From Xiheicaenibacterium sp046351325 (GTDB lineage: Bacteria; Myxococcota_A; Polyangia; Polyangiales; Polyangiaceae), in NCBI GenBank assembly GCA_046351325.1, contig JAXLYR010000002.1, positions 434,001 through 498,000 on the forward strand: a stretch of 64,000 bases of DNA, in the 5' to 3' direction. Under the pieces are notes generated by a model, which saw only the letters and a program-made list of their open reading frames with translations, was not told the DNA's origin and ran no database searches. The position numbers and the translations under genes are program-made. Below, piece by piece: positions 26,145-35,877 of the stretch; the stretch's first letter is position 1, and the number at the start of each line of letters is the position of its first letter.

Positions 26145-29100
26145 ATGAGTCGTCGCGAGCAAATGGCCTATGGCCGCTCCCGTACCGGCGCGCGCCCTGG
26201 GTCGGATCCGCCCCCCGCACAACACGTCGCGACCCACCAACGGGTCACGCCAGGGCGGTTCAGGAGCTTCACCTTCTCGACCGCGGCGACGCCGCCGCCG
26301 GAGCTCTTGCCGTCCGAGGCGCCGCTGCCCGACAGCCCGGAGGAGCGCGCTCACAGCCGACCGATCATCATCGGTCTCTACCGCACCCACGTCTGGACCG
26401 AATACTACTCGAAGACCGACGAGTCGCTCGCCGCGCCCGCTGTCCCCGAGTCGACCGGCGCGACGGTCACGTACACGACCCCTATCGGGGTATCCGGGGA
26501 GACCGAGGCCGTATTTCGCCCGTCGAGTGAAGACTGGGCGACACGCACCGTCCTCGCGACGGTGGTCGATCAAATGCTCGGGACCGAAGCGCTCGTCCCC
26601 GAGGCTCACGCCGAACACGTCAATCCGGATACGGGCGCGGTCGAGCGCGGGGTCGCCACCGCGAAGGTCGACGGAGAGCCGCTCATCCAGACGACCGAGG
26701 AGGTTCGCTATTCCGATATCCTCGAGGACAAAGGCGAGCTCCACGTCTACGAGCGGTATTCGGCACATCACGACTTCGGATCAGCGTCCATGCAGGAGAG
26801 CATGGCGAACCTGCAGGTCGTCGACTGGGTTACAGGGCGGTCACCACGGCGCGGCGGTCACATGCTGGTCCGCGATGGGCGCGTCCTCGGCATCGAGAAC
26901 GGCGACACCTTCCCCGGCGCAGCGTCCGAGCTGCGCAGCCGCTCGAGCACTGGATTGCCGCCCGTCGTCAGCGCGAAGGTCGCGGGCCGCGTACGGTCCT
27001 TGCCGCCTGGCACCTTCGCGCGCGCGCTCGACACCGCCGCGCCCGCGAGCCACCAGCTCCATCCGTCGGAGATCGCCGCCGCGACCGAGCGCTACCGCGC
27101 GCTCTCGGAGCACCTCGACCGTCACCCCGAGGTCGTCGCCAATCGGTTCGACGCCCAAACCCTGAATCGCGCGCTCGAGGCTGATCCTCAATCGGGGCGC
27201 CCGACGACGTTGCTCGGCAATCACTACGCCGAAGTCGCGAACGTCGCCTCGGCGGCGCGCGACGGCGAGACCGTCGAGCAGATCGGGTCCGCGGAGAACC
27301 CGACCTTCCTTCACCGCAGCGTGGACTCCGGCGTAGAGCCCTCCGCCTATCGGCCCCGCGCACCGGCGCGCGCGGCGTGGACCCCGCCCTCCAACGTCGC
27401 CCAGATGGAGGCGCCCGAGGTCCCGTCCGACTTCACCCACGCGCCGAGCGCGTTCCGCGAGCGCCCGCCCGCGAACACCGTCCCCATGCGGTCCTCGAGC
27501 TTGCTCTCGCGCGGCGCTGACAGCGCTGTCCAGACCGACGATCTCTATGACGACGCTGTCGAGCGCTCCAAGCCGAGCCGCATGTCGCGCTTTCGCACTC
27601 GAGCGAGCGCCGCGGCGCAAAACGCCTCGGCCTCGATCGCTCAGGGGGTCGGGAATTTTTACAACCGTGTTCGTAACCTGCTCGCCCGCGAGCAGGCCGC
27701 CGAAGAACCCGAGGAGGCTCCGGCCGCGGCGCCGAACGAGCACCCGCCGTTCGAGCGCGGCGACGCGTGGAATGTCGTCTCCGATGACGACCTCCAGCGG
27801 CACTCGTACAACATGGCGGCGAACGCCCTGAGCGCCAATCGAGTCGACAAAGTCCAATACGACTCGAACATCGGCGACAGCGGGACGAAGCAGGGCTTCT
27901 TCAAGCCGGAGCCTCCGCCAGGCTCGCGGAACGTGCCCGACGAAGCGCAGGGCTTCCGCACGGCGGAGCAGCCCAATTACCGACTCGCGGCGCGCGCGGT
28001 GTTGTCCTCCGCCCTCGATCGCGCGGTCGGCACCAACGTGCTCGCGACCGAGATCTTCGCCGAGCACTACAATCCAATGACCGGCGTCCGCGAGGTCGGC
28101 AACGTGTCCGCGCGTGTCGACGGAGCGCCCATGCAGAGCGGCGCGATCGCCACCGGCGCGCGGCGCGATCAGCTGATCGCTGCCGAACATGCGCGTCAGA
28201 CCGCGGTCGCTCAGACCCTCTACCCGAACGACCAGACGATGGCGGCGAACTTCGTGGCGAGCAACGTCGCGAGCTTCGCCGGGGGGAAGATCGTCGACAA
28301 CCAGCTGACGACCGCGGTCGACCTGCGCAGCCCGAAGACCCAAGAGGGGCTCGCGAACCTGCAAGTCATGGACTACCTGACAGCGCAGCGCGATCGACAC
28401 CCGGGCAACATCTTCATCGACTCGAAGACCGGAGTCGTGAAGGGGATCGACAACGATCTCGCGTTCGGCGCGAGCCGCGATCTCGGGATGCACAACGTGG
28501 GGCTCCCGCCCGTCGTGCCGCAGCGCACGGCGGACGCCGTCCTGTCGATGACTGGGGATCAGCTGGAGCGCATCCTCAACGACCGGGTCCCGCCCTCGCA
28601 GCGCCTCACCCCCGCGGAGGCCTCGCGCGCACGCGACCGCCTGAAGGATCTGCAAGACCACATTCGGCAGAACCCGAACGTCGTGGTCTCCGACTTCGAC
28701 CGCTACAAGACCTTCGATCAAGCCCGCGACGCCGGGGACAACAGCTACCTCGGGCGACACGTCAACCTGGTGGAGGCCGCGCTCTCGGGGCAGCTCCGCC
28801 CGGCCTCCAACGAGGACGGGTCGGCGATGACCACCACCACCGTCGACAACCCCGATTTCGACATCGGCACTTGGCGCTCGGGCATGACCGCGGACGACGA
28901 GGCGACGATGGCCACGTCGTCCGACAGCGCGGACGCTCCGTCGGACGACGTCTGGTCGCATATGCCCTTTGCGGCGATTGGGGATCTCGCGTCCGTCTAT
29001 TCGGACTCCGACCTGGGCTCGAACGACTCGAGCGCGAACCAGAACACCGACTCGAACGCCGCGGACCAAGCGGCCAGCAACGACGGTTCGCGCGAGCGCG

Positions 29101-32081
29101 GGCAGCACTCGGACAGCAGCCCGACGCGCGGTCGCTCCCAATCCGAGGCGCACGCCTCCACCTCGAAGGAAGACAGGAAGAAGGACTTCGGCGGTCACGG
29201 CGGGCGCGGTCGATCGAGCAGCTACTCGCGGCCGATCAAGGCGTTCGGTCGCAACCCGGCAGGCGCGAACCAACAGATCGAGGCCGACCGCAGGACCTAT
29301 GTCGCGGAGCGCCTCGCTATTCAGATCAAGGCGCACGCGAAGAACGACTCCGGCGTAGCGCCCGAATATCGCCCCTCCGGTTCTTTGGCGGGGATCGCCC
29401 CCGCCTCGAGCGATCTGCTCTCCGGGCTCGAGGCCGTCGAGGACGCGATGACCTCGACGGGGCTCGACTACATCGACGATCAAAACCTGGTGTCGTCCGA
29501 CCCGAACGGGCAAGTCGTCTACGACACCAACATCGGTGATTCGAGCTCCACTTCGGGGCAATTCCACCCCGAGCCCGCGGAGCGCAGCCCCGAGGCCGCC
29601 GCGTATCTTGGGGACGATGATTCGCAGGCGAACGAGACCGCTCGCGCCCTGCTGGCCGCGGCCGTCGACCGCGCGCTCGGGACCAACGTGCTCGCGAGTG
29701 AGGTCGCGGCAACGCACACGAACCCCAATACGGGTGAGACCGAGTTCGGGCGCGTGACAGCCGACCCGCCTGGGCGCCCGCTCTCGGGCGACGATGGCCC
29801 TCGCACCGACGTCGACCCGAGCAACGCCGATTTGCAGCGCGGGCTCTCCGATTTGCAGGTCGTCGACTGGCTCACGATGCAAGGAGATCGCGGGCTCGAC
29901 GACGTCCACTTCGAGGATCAGTCAGGTCGATTGACGGCTACGAACAACGAGCTCGCGTTCGCGCCGCGTGACACGGCGGATCAGGGCAACATGGGTATGC
30001 CGGCGAACGTCTCGCGCACGACCGCCGACGCCCTTCAAAACATGTCCTCGAGCGATCTCACCTCGCTCCTCGACCGCAGCGCGCCTCCCGGGCAGCGCCT
30101 CTCCTCGGCGGAGCTCCAGGCCGCCGCGAGTCGCCTCTCGCAGGCGCAGGAGCACGTGTCTCGTGACGGCGTCGCAGTCGACCAGTTCGACGACTCCACC
30201 CTCCAGAACTCGGCGGCCAAGCCGAGCTACATGTCTCGTTTCCGCGACGCGCTGAAGCGCACTGGCAACCAGATGGGCCGAGAGGCCTCGGACGCCAGCA
30301 AGGCCTTCGGTCAGGGACTCAAGGTCACGGCGAACCAATTCAAGGACACTTGGTTTCCCAAGGAGCAGACCGCGGGCGACCCGGTGAACGGTGTCCCGGC
30401 CGGCTCGCGACGCGTCTTCAGGCCGGGACCCGTATTCCAGAATTTGCGCGACCGGTTGAACGCCGAGGTCGAGCGGCTGCGGGGTCGGTTCGGCCGCGGC
30501 GGCGGGAACGAGGCGGAGAGCCAACCCGCTCCCGAGGGCCCGCCGAAGCGCGCCCCCATCGACACGCGCGGGCCCTGGCGCGTCGTGGGTGACAGCGCTG
30601 TAAGCAAACGCCCGGAGGCCCCGACCGGCCCGAAGGTCAACGTCAACCGCGTCGACAAATACACCTATAAAGACTCGATCCCTGGCTCGAGCACCAACGT
30701 CGGGTTCTTCAAACCCGAGCCGGACAAGGCGCCGAACCTGCCTCACGCTGACAACTTCTCGCGGACGAACGATCGCGGTGAGCCAGTCGGCCCGCACCTC
30801 GCGAGCCGTGCTGTGCTCTCTTCGGTCCTCGACCAGGCGCTGGGCACCAATGTCCTGTCGACCGAGGTCTTCGCCGAGCACAAGAACGAGGCGACTGGGG
30901 AAAAGGAGTTCGGCAATCTGTCGGCGGCGGTGCCTGGGCGCGCGCTCCAAGGCAACGTCCATGTGACCAAAGAGCCGAAGGGCGACAACATGGGTGAGAT
31001 CGTCCAGGAGCTCAACAACTCCATCGATCTCAAGAACCCGGAGACCCAGCGCGGCTTCGCCAACCTTCAGGCTATCGACTATTTGACGGCCCAGACCGAT
31101 CGACACGGCGGCAACATCTATGTCGATAAGAACGGCTCCATACAGGGGATCGACAACGACTTCTCCTTCGGCGCGACGACGGAGCCTCAGAAGACAGGCG
31201 ACAGCAAGAACCTGGGGCTGCCCCCCGTCGTTCATCGCCCTACGGCGGACGCCATCATGAACATGACACCGAGTCAGCTCACGACCTTGCTGAACTCGAA
31301 TGTCCCGCCAAGCGAGCGCTTGACCACCGAAGAGATCAAGTCGGCCACCGACCGGCTCGAGAAGTTCCAAGAGCACATTCGGAACAACCCCCAAATCGTG
31401 GTCGACCAATTCAACGACTCCACCTTCGACACGATGCGACAGCTCACGTCGAAGGGGCAGGACACGACCTACTTGGGAGTCCACGCGAGCCTGTCCGAGT
31501 ACGTGACGACGGCGACGGTCAAGGTCCCGAACGAGGACATGACCTCGTGGATCGTCACCAAGAACGAAGACGCCAACTTCGATCCTTCGAAGTGGGCGCC
31601 GAGCAACGCGACGCACGAGTATTCGCAGGACCCGAACGCTACCCAGCAGTCGTCGAACGCGACCCAAGACCAGAGCCAGCCTCAAGAGAATCAAGGCGAC
31701 AGGGGCGCTCCCGTCGGGGCGACGATCGACGGGGGTATGCCGAGCGACTCTGGGCGACAGCGCGCGGACAGCGCACCGGCCAATCTGGATCAGTCGACCG
31801 GCTCGCCTACCGACTATTCGCACTCGCAGAACGCCTCGGTCGCGGGCGCCGCGGCGAGACCCGATGTGCAGGCCGCGCAGCGTGGCCGCGCCTCGTCCGA
31901 GTCTTCGACGTCGAGCGCGGCCCACAGCGAGAAGGCGAGAGCGGCCTTCACGCTGAAGCACTCCTCGCACGCGGGCGCGTCGCCCCGCACCGAGATCGCC
32001 GCGCGATCCTCGAATCAAATGCAGAGCAGCAGCAAGCGATCGTCCCATCGCCGTAGCACCAGCCACAAGAAGAGAAAGTGA
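26145..32081 (+). CDS. Giant T6SS-linked protein with four PI3/4-kinase-like repeats (pseudokinase-kinase x2)
   Basis: A 1978-residue protein with four copies of one domain. Each has a Gly-rich strand with a Lys position, a helix with GTNVL-[AS]-[TS]-E, then [ND]LQ-x-x-D-[WY]-x-T followed by a catalytic-loop and metal-loop pair. Copies 2 and 4 are intact: Lys587/Lys1523 in GFFKPEP, DRHPGN (Asp750-Asn755) and DRHGGN (Asp1652-Asn1657), and IDND (Asp769, Asp1670). DRHxxN plus IDxxxxF is the pattern of PI3/PI4-kinase-like and actin-fragmin-kinase-like enzymes. Copies 1 and 3 are degenerate: Arg125 and His1141 replace Lys; SPRRGGH and GDRGLDD replace the loop; Glu251 and Asn1267 replace the metal Asp. 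The segment MSRFR (480, 1363) between copies 1-2 and 3-4 shows that a pseudokinase-kinase pair duplicated. The linker near 920-1060 is Ser/Asp-rich and the tail ends in HRRSTSHKKRK. No signal peptide is seen. A T6SS-delivered lipid- or protein-kinase effector is inferred. Confidence 0.85.
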   Translation: MSRREQMAYGRSRTGARPGSDPPPAQHVATHQRVTPGRFRSFTFSTAATPPPELLPSEAPLPDSPEERAHSRPIIIGLYRTHVWTEYYSKTDESLAAPAVPESTGATVTYTTPIGVSGETEAVFRPSSEDWATRTVLATVVDQMLGTEALVPEAHAEHVNPDTGAVERGVATAKVDGEPLIQTTEEVRYSDILEDKGELHVYERYSAHHDFGSASMQESMANLQVVDWVTGRSPRRGGHMLVRDGRVLGIENGDTFPGAASELRSRSSTGLPPVVSAKVAGRVRSLPPGTFARALDTAAPASHQLHPSEIAAATERYRALSEHLDRHPEVVANRFDAQTLNRALEADPQSGRPTTLLGNHYAEVANVASAARDGETVEQIGSAENPTFLHRSVDSGVEPSAYRPRAPARAAWTPPSNVAQMEAPEVPSDFTHAPSAFRERPPANTVPMRSSSLLSRGADSAVQTDDLYDDAVERSKPSRMSRFRTRASAAAQNASASIAQGVGNFYNRVRNLLAREQAAEEPEEAPAAAPNEHPPFERGDAWNVVSDDDLQRHSYNMAANALSANRVDKVQYDSNIGDSGTKQGFFKPEPPPGSRNVPDEAQGFRTAEQPNYRLAARAVLSSALDRAVGTNVLATEIFAEHYNPMTGVREVGNVSARVDGAPMQSGAIATGARRDQLIAAEHARQTAVAQTLYPNDQTMAANFVASNVASFAGGKIVDNQLTTAVDLRSPKTQEGLANLQVMDYLTAQRDRHPGNIFIDSKTGVVKGIDNDLAFGASRDLGMHNVGLPPVVPQRTADAVLSMTGDQLERILNDRVPPSQRLTPAEASRARDRLKDLQDHIRQNPNVVVSDFDRYKTFDQARDAGDNSYLGRHVNLVEAALSGQLRPASNEDGSAMTTTTVDNPDFDIGTWRSGMTADDEATMATSSDSADAPSDDVWSHMPFAAIGDLASVYSDSDLGSNDSSANQNTDSNAADQAASNDGSRERGQHSDSSPTRGRSQSEAHASTSKEDRKKDFGGHGGRGRSSSYSRPIKAFGRNPAGANQQIEADRRTYVAERLAIQIKAHAKNDSGVAPEYRPSGSLAGIAPASSDLLSGLEAVEDAMTSTGLDYIDDQNLVSSDPNGQVVYDTNIGDSSSTSGQFHPEPAERSPEAAAYLGDDDSQANETARALLAAAVDRALGTNVLASEVAATHTNPNTGETEFGRVTADPPGRPLSGDDGPRTDVDPSNADLQRGLSDLQVVDWLTMQGDRGLDDVHFEDQSGRLTATNNELAFAPRDTADQGNMGMPANVSRTTADALQNMSSSDLTSLLDRSAPPGQRLSSAELQAAASRLSQAQEHVSRDGVAVDQFDDSTLQNSAAKPSYMSRFRDALKRTGNQMGREASDASKAFGQGLKVTANQFKDTWFPKEQTAGDPVNGVPAGSRRVFRPGPVFQNLRDRLNAEVERLRGRFGRGGGNEAESQPAPEGPPKRAPIDTRGPWRVVGDSAVSKRPEAPTGPKVNVNRVDKYTYKDSIPGSSTNVGFFKPEPDKAPNLPHADNFSRTNDRGEPVGPHLASRAVLSSVLDQALGTNVLSTEVFAEHKNEATGEKEFGNLSAAVPGRALQGNVHVTKEPKGDNMGEIVQELNNSIDLKNPETQRGFANLQAIDYLTAQTDRHGGNIYVDKNGSIQGIDNDFSFGATTEPQKTGDSKNLGLPPVVHRPTADAIMNMTPSQLTTLLNSNVPPSERLTTEEIKSATDRLEKFQEHIRNNPQIVVDQFNDSTFDTMRQLTSKGQDTTYLGVHASLSEYVTTATVKVPNEDMTSWIVTKNEDANFDPSKWAPSNATHEYSQDPNATQQSSNATQDQSQPQENQGDRGAPVGATIDGGMPSDSGRQRADSAPANLDQSTGSPTDYSHSQNASVAGAAARPDVQAAQRGRASSESSTSSAAHSEKARAAFTLKHSSHAGASPRTEIAARSSNQMQSSSKRSSHRRSTSHKKRK
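30590..30603 (+). repeat. Dyad TGACA-GCGC-TGTAA
   Basis: Exact consensus copy inside the kinase-repeat gene, between repeats 3 and 4. Weaker copies lie in the same gene at 26830-26843 (TTACA-GGGC-GGTCA), 27518-27531 (TGACA-GCGC-TGTCC) and 27659-27672 (TTACA-ACCG-TGTTC). Confidence 0.5.
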
Positions 32082-32090
32082 GATAGACCG

Positions 32091-33416
32091 ATGCCGGTTC
32101 AACGGGCGAGAAGCGACACGAAGGGCGGAGAGTCGGGCGGTGGGGACGGCTCGTCCGTCACCGATCCGGTCGGACAAGGGGCTACGCCGGGCGTCACGCG
32201 GGGCAAATATCTCCTGCTCGAAGTCCCCAATTGGAACGACTCCGAGACCCAGCCGATGAACTCCTATCTCCGCATCGGCGCGGTGAAGGACGTCTCGGTC
32301 GCGGGCCTCGCGGACGCCCCCAAGGAGACCGGTGAAGACCTCGCCGCGTACGTGCAAGGCTTCATCGACGACACGCGCGCGCGCGGCGGCTGCGACTCGA
32401 CTGGCGAGTTCACATTTACGTCGCAGGACACCCACGCCAAAGAGAGCGCCATCCTCCACACGAAGGGCGGCTGGCGCGACCACTCGGACGGTAACCGCAT
32501 ATCGACGACTCGCGGCGACAAGGTCGAGGTCATCCGCGGCAACTACAAGCGGATCGTGCTCGGTCGCACCGACCGCGAGGACGACGCAGCGGTGCTCGAC
32601 GTCTCCGGTGGTCACGCGGGCGACAGCCCCATCACGTTCCGCCCCGGCTACGAGAACAAGATCGAGTGGGTGCAGAACTACGACGGAACGTGGAAGGTCA
32701 CCGAGAGCACCGTCCGCGGCGACGTGACCTCGACGTACCACGGGGACACCGTCGATTTCTTTTACGGCAATATCAAATCGAGCACGACAGGGTCCGCGGC
32801 GCCGAGCAAATACCACGAGAACCCGACCATCACGGACAGGACGTGGGCTGTTGCCATATCGAGCTATACCGGCTCAGCGGCGCTGCCGGTGCCGTCGATC
32901 AGCGACGAGACCTGGGCCACGCAGATGACGAGCGTCACCAACGCCGTCAACATGACCTCGACCACGACCGCGACGGCGATCGAGGACGTCACGACGTCGG
33001 GCACGATCGCGAGCGTCACGACGGCAGGCCTCATCACCGACCTCACCACGGTGGGGCTCAGCTCGAGCACGACCATCGGCAACAGCGAGACGCTGGTCGT
33101 CGGCAACGAGCTCACGACCAACGTGGGCACCGTGACGGAGATCGTCGTCGGCTCGATGAACGACATCACGATCGGCACGACGACGTCGCTCACGGTGGGC
33201 CTCTCGCTCGATGTCCAGATAGCGGCCTTCCTGAGCCTCGCCCTCTCGGGTGGAATCGACATCGCCGTAGGGCCGCGACTCGATATCGGCGTATTCCAAC
33301 TCTCGTGGAACCCGCTCTGCATGGATATCGAGGAGCTGAAGACGAAGCTCGTCGGCGCCGAGGCCAAGGCCGCGGGGACCATCACCTACAAAGCCGGAAT
33401 GATCTTCATCGGGTGA
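32091..33416 (+). CDS. Beta-helix protein, probable detached VgrG-type spike or spike adaptor
   Basis: A 441-residue protein. Residues 1-40 are Gly/Ser-rich; an N-terminal domain follows (about 40-240) with ILHTKGGWRDHSDGNRIST, GDKVEVIRGNYKRIVLGR and IEWVQNYDGTWKVTESTVRG. From about 260 to 400 it is a run of short Thr/Ser/Val repeats (TTSGTIASVTTAGLITDLTT, NVGTVTEIVVGSMNDITIG). Such repeats resemble the triple-stranded beta-helix of phage gp5 and the VgrG C-terminus. The protein ends SAEAKAAGTITYKAGMIFIG-like, close to the end of DUF2345-type spikes. It may supply the spike missing from the short VgrG, or cap that VgrG; this is inference. It starts 10 bp after the kinase-like gene. Confidence 0.65.
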   Translation: MPVQRARSDTKGGESGGGDGSSVTDPVGQGATPGVTRGKYLLLEVPNWNDSETQPMNSYLRIGAVKDVSVAGLADAPKETGEDLAAYVQGFIDDTRARGGCDSTGEFTFTSQDTHAKESAILHTKGGWRDHSDGNRISTTRGDKVEVIRGNYKRIVLGRTDREDDAAVLDVSGGHAGDSPITFRPGYENKIEWVQNYDGTWKVTESTVRGDVTSTYHGDTVDFFYGNIKSSTTGSAAPSKYHENPTITDRTWAVAISSYTGSAALPVPSISDETWATQMTSVTNAVNMTSTTTATAIEDVTTSGTIASVTTAGLITDLTTVGLSSSTTIGNSETLVVGNELTTNVGTVTEIVVGSMNDITIGTTTSLTVGLSLDVQIAAFLSLALSGGIDIAVGPRLDIGVFQLSWNPLCMDIEELKTKLVGAEAKAAGTITYKAGMIFIG

Positions 33417-33420
33417 TGGA

Positions 33421-35877
33421 ATGCGCACGCTGAACGAGAGCCGGTTCCTCTTCGGCAAGACCGTAACGAGCCGCTCTCAACGCAAGCTCGAGGTCGTGGC
33501 GATCGTCCGCGGCAGCTTCAAGCTCGAAGAGGGCCTCTCCGACAAACCCTTTATCGAGCGCGACCACCCGACCCCGCAAGGCGCGCTCACGAGCGACACG
33601 TTCGCGCCGGGCGACGCCGAGGGCGCGCTCGAGCTCCTCTATTCGGACGATTTCGCCGAGTTCAAACCGAACGCCGATATCCTCCTTACGGGGGCGGCGT
33701 ACGCCCCGAACGGCGAGCCGATCCCGACGATCGGTGTGCGCTTTGCGGTCGGCGCTTGGTCGAAGATCCTGCGCATCGTCGGCGACCGAACGTGGAAGGC
33801 GACGGGCACTCCGACCGACCCGAAGCCCTTCAAGGCGATGTCGCTCGATTGGACGAAGACGTGGGGCGGGGCAGGGCACGCGGTCAACCCAGTCGGTCGC
33901 AGCCGTGAGGGTTCGCTCGTCCCCAACGTGGAGCGCGCGGACGAGCCCATCACCGATCGCAGCCGTTCGCTCGGCGCCGCGTCCTTTGCTCCCATCAATC
34001 CGCGTTGGCCCTCAAGGGTGAAGAAGCTGGGCCAGGCCTACGACGCCGCCTATCAGCGAGAGCGCGCACCCTGGCACCCGACGGACCTCGACTGGAGCTA
34101 CTTCAACGCCGCGCCCGAGGACCAGCAAGTCCCCTATCTGCGTGGCGACGAGGAGCTCTTGCTCCAGAATCTGCACGCCACGATTCCGGTGCTCAAGACT
34201 CGGTTACCCGGTTTGCGAATTCGGGTCTTCGGCAAGCGCGTGGACCCCGAGGTCGCGTCTACACCCGAGTCTCTCGCGGCCGCCGAGGTCTTCGAGATCC
34301 CGATGGTGCTCGACACGTTGCTGGTCGACAACCTCGCCGGCAAGGTCGTGCTCACGTGGCGTGGGCTCGCGCCGTGTCTGCGTGAGGACCTGCGCGACGT
34401 GCCGTTCGTCCACATCGTCGAGGAGCCGCTCTCGTCGCCGCCGAAGCCGATGAGCGAATATCGCGGCCGACTCGATGCCTTCGCAAAGGACCCAGTCGGG
34501 ATGGATGATTGGCTGACGCCCGAGCTCCAGGCCCTGCGCAAGTCGAGCAAGAGCCCGCAGCCGAGCGTGAGCAAGAACGGCGTCGACGCGGTCGATCAGG
34601 TGCTCGCGCATCGAGCGGGGCCGTTCGCTGCGCCGCACCGCGAGACCATCCGCGATTTTCTGAAGCGATCCATCTTCGCGACGAGCGATCGCACCGACCT
34701 CAACGCGACCCTGGCCACGGCCGCGGCGGCCACGACCACGCAGTCCGCGTCGCAGCGCCCCGCTGTCCCGACGAGCGGTGGCGGCCCCGGCGCGATGCCG
34801 TCGGTGCGCCTGCGCGAGTCGATCGACACCGTGGAGAAGAACGCGAAGACCGCGCAGCGACAGGTCGCGGACAAAGCGCACAAGCACCCGCGCGCGCTCG
34901 GGCAGGTCACGCGGCTCTCCCAGGACGAGCGCCTCAAGGCGATCGATCCTTCGCTCGCTGACAAGCGAAAATCCAAGGAACCGCCCACTCCAGGGCCCGG
35001 CGTCTCGTGCCGCGGGGAGAACTACGCGGGCCAGAACTTCGACGGAAAGGACCTGCGCGGGGTCGACTTCACGAACGCCGTCCTCGAGAAGGCCTCGTTC
35101 CGCGGGGCCAATTTGGACGGCGCGATCCTCGTCGGCGCGATCGCGCCCGAGGCCGACTTCAGCGACGCGAGCTTGGCAGGCGCCATCCTGAAGAAGGCCA
35201 ACCTGTCGCGCGCGAAGCTCGAGCGCGCGAAGCTCACGAGCGCCGAGCTCGACATGACGATCCTCGAGCAGGCCGAGCTCGGCTTCGCCGATCTCACGGG
35301 CGCGCGCGGCAACGAGCCCATCCTCCGCGGCGCGAAGCTCGATGACGCGAAGCTCACGCGCCTCGCGCTCAGCCGCGCGATGCTCCAAGAGTGCAGCCTC
35401 GAGCGCGCGGACCTCACCGAGGCCGAGCTCTTCGACTGTTTGTGCATCGACTGGACAGCGAAGGGCGCGAAGTTCGAGCAGGCGAAGTTCACGCAGAGCT
35501 GCTTCAACACGACGGACTTCTCGGGCGCAGATCTGAGGAAGGTCACCGCCGAGGGCTGCTCGTTCTTGAAGGCCAAGCTCGAGGGCCTCGATCTGCGGGG
35601 CGCGATCTTCGATCGCTGCTTCTTCAACGACGCCGATCTCACGGGCGCGCGCCTCTCCGGCGCGAGCCTCAAGTGGGCGCGCTTCACCGACGCGCAGCTG
35701 CGGGACGCAGACCTCCGCGGCGCGGATCTCTTCGAGGCCGACTTCACGAGGGCTCGCCTCGATCGCGCGCAGTTCCAAGACGCGAACGCCTACGGCGCTG
35801 CGTTCTGGGACGCGAAGGGCCACAAGACCAGCTTCACGGGTGCCAACCTCAAACGGAGCGCGCCGCAACCGACATGA
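33421..35877 (+). CDS. DUF2169 - pentapeptide-repeat fusion protein (T6SS accessory)
   Basis: An 818-residue protein. The N-terminal DUF2169 domain (about 1-340) shows KLEVVAIVRGSFKLEEG, DILLTGAAYAPNGEP, WGGAGHAVNPVG and WEFxx-like APEDQQVPYLRGDEELLLQN. A linker rich in Ala/Thr/Ser (about 380-525) follows. From Cys530 to about 812 it is a pentapeptide-repeat helix, A-[DN]-L-x-x style, with FRGANLDGAILVGAI and DADLRGADLFEADFT. DUF2169 proteins are found in T6SS loci next to VgrG, PAAR-like and pentapeptide genes and are thought to help load effectors. That agrees with the neighbours. It starts 5 bp after the beta-helix gene and its stop overlaps the next start (ATGA). Confidence 0.88.
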   Translation: MRTLNESRFLFGKTVTSRSQRKLEVVAIVRGSFKLEEGLSDKPFIERDHPTPQGALTSDTFAPGDAEGALELLYSDDFAEFKPNADILLTGAAYAPNGEPIPTIGVRFAVGAWSKILRIVGDRTWKATGTPTDPKPFKAMSLDWTKTWGGAGHAVNPVGRSREGSLVPNVERADEPITDRSRSLGAASFAPINPRWPSRVKKLGQAYDAAYQRERAPWHPTDLDWSYFNAAPEDQQVPYLRGDEELLLQNLHATIPVLKTRLPGLRIRVFGKRVDPEVASTPESLAAAEVFEIPMVLDTLLVDNLAGKVVLTWRGLAPCLREDLRDVPFVHIVEEPLSSPPKPMSEYRGRLDAFAKDPVGMDDWLTPELQALRKSSKSPQPSVSKNGVDAVDQVLAHRAGPFAAPHRETIRDFLKRSIFATSDRTDLNATLATAAAATTTQSASQRPAVPTSGGGPGAMPSVRLRESIDTVEKNAKTAQRQVADKAHKHPRALGQVTRLSQDERLKAIDPSLADKRKSKEPPTPGPGVSCRGENYAGQNFDGKDLRGVDFTNAVLEKASFRGANLDGAILVGAIAPEADFSDASLAGAILKKANLSRAKLERAKLTSAELDMTILEQAELGFADLTGARGNEPILRGAKLDDAKLTRLALSRAMLQECSLERADLTEAELFDCLCIDWTAKGAKFEQAKFTQSCFNTTDFSGADLRKVTAEGCSFLKAKLEGLDLRGAIFDRCFFNDADLTGARLSGASLKWARFTDAQLRDADLRGADLFEADFTRARLDRAQFQDANAYGAAFWDAKGHKTSFTGANLKRSAPQPT

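Noticed and set aside
26841..32816. Two very long antisense frames (1022 and 964 codons) under the kinase-repeat gene
   Set aside because: The sense protein has conserved repeats with motif-level similarity; the antisense products are low-complexity Arg/Val/Asp sequence.
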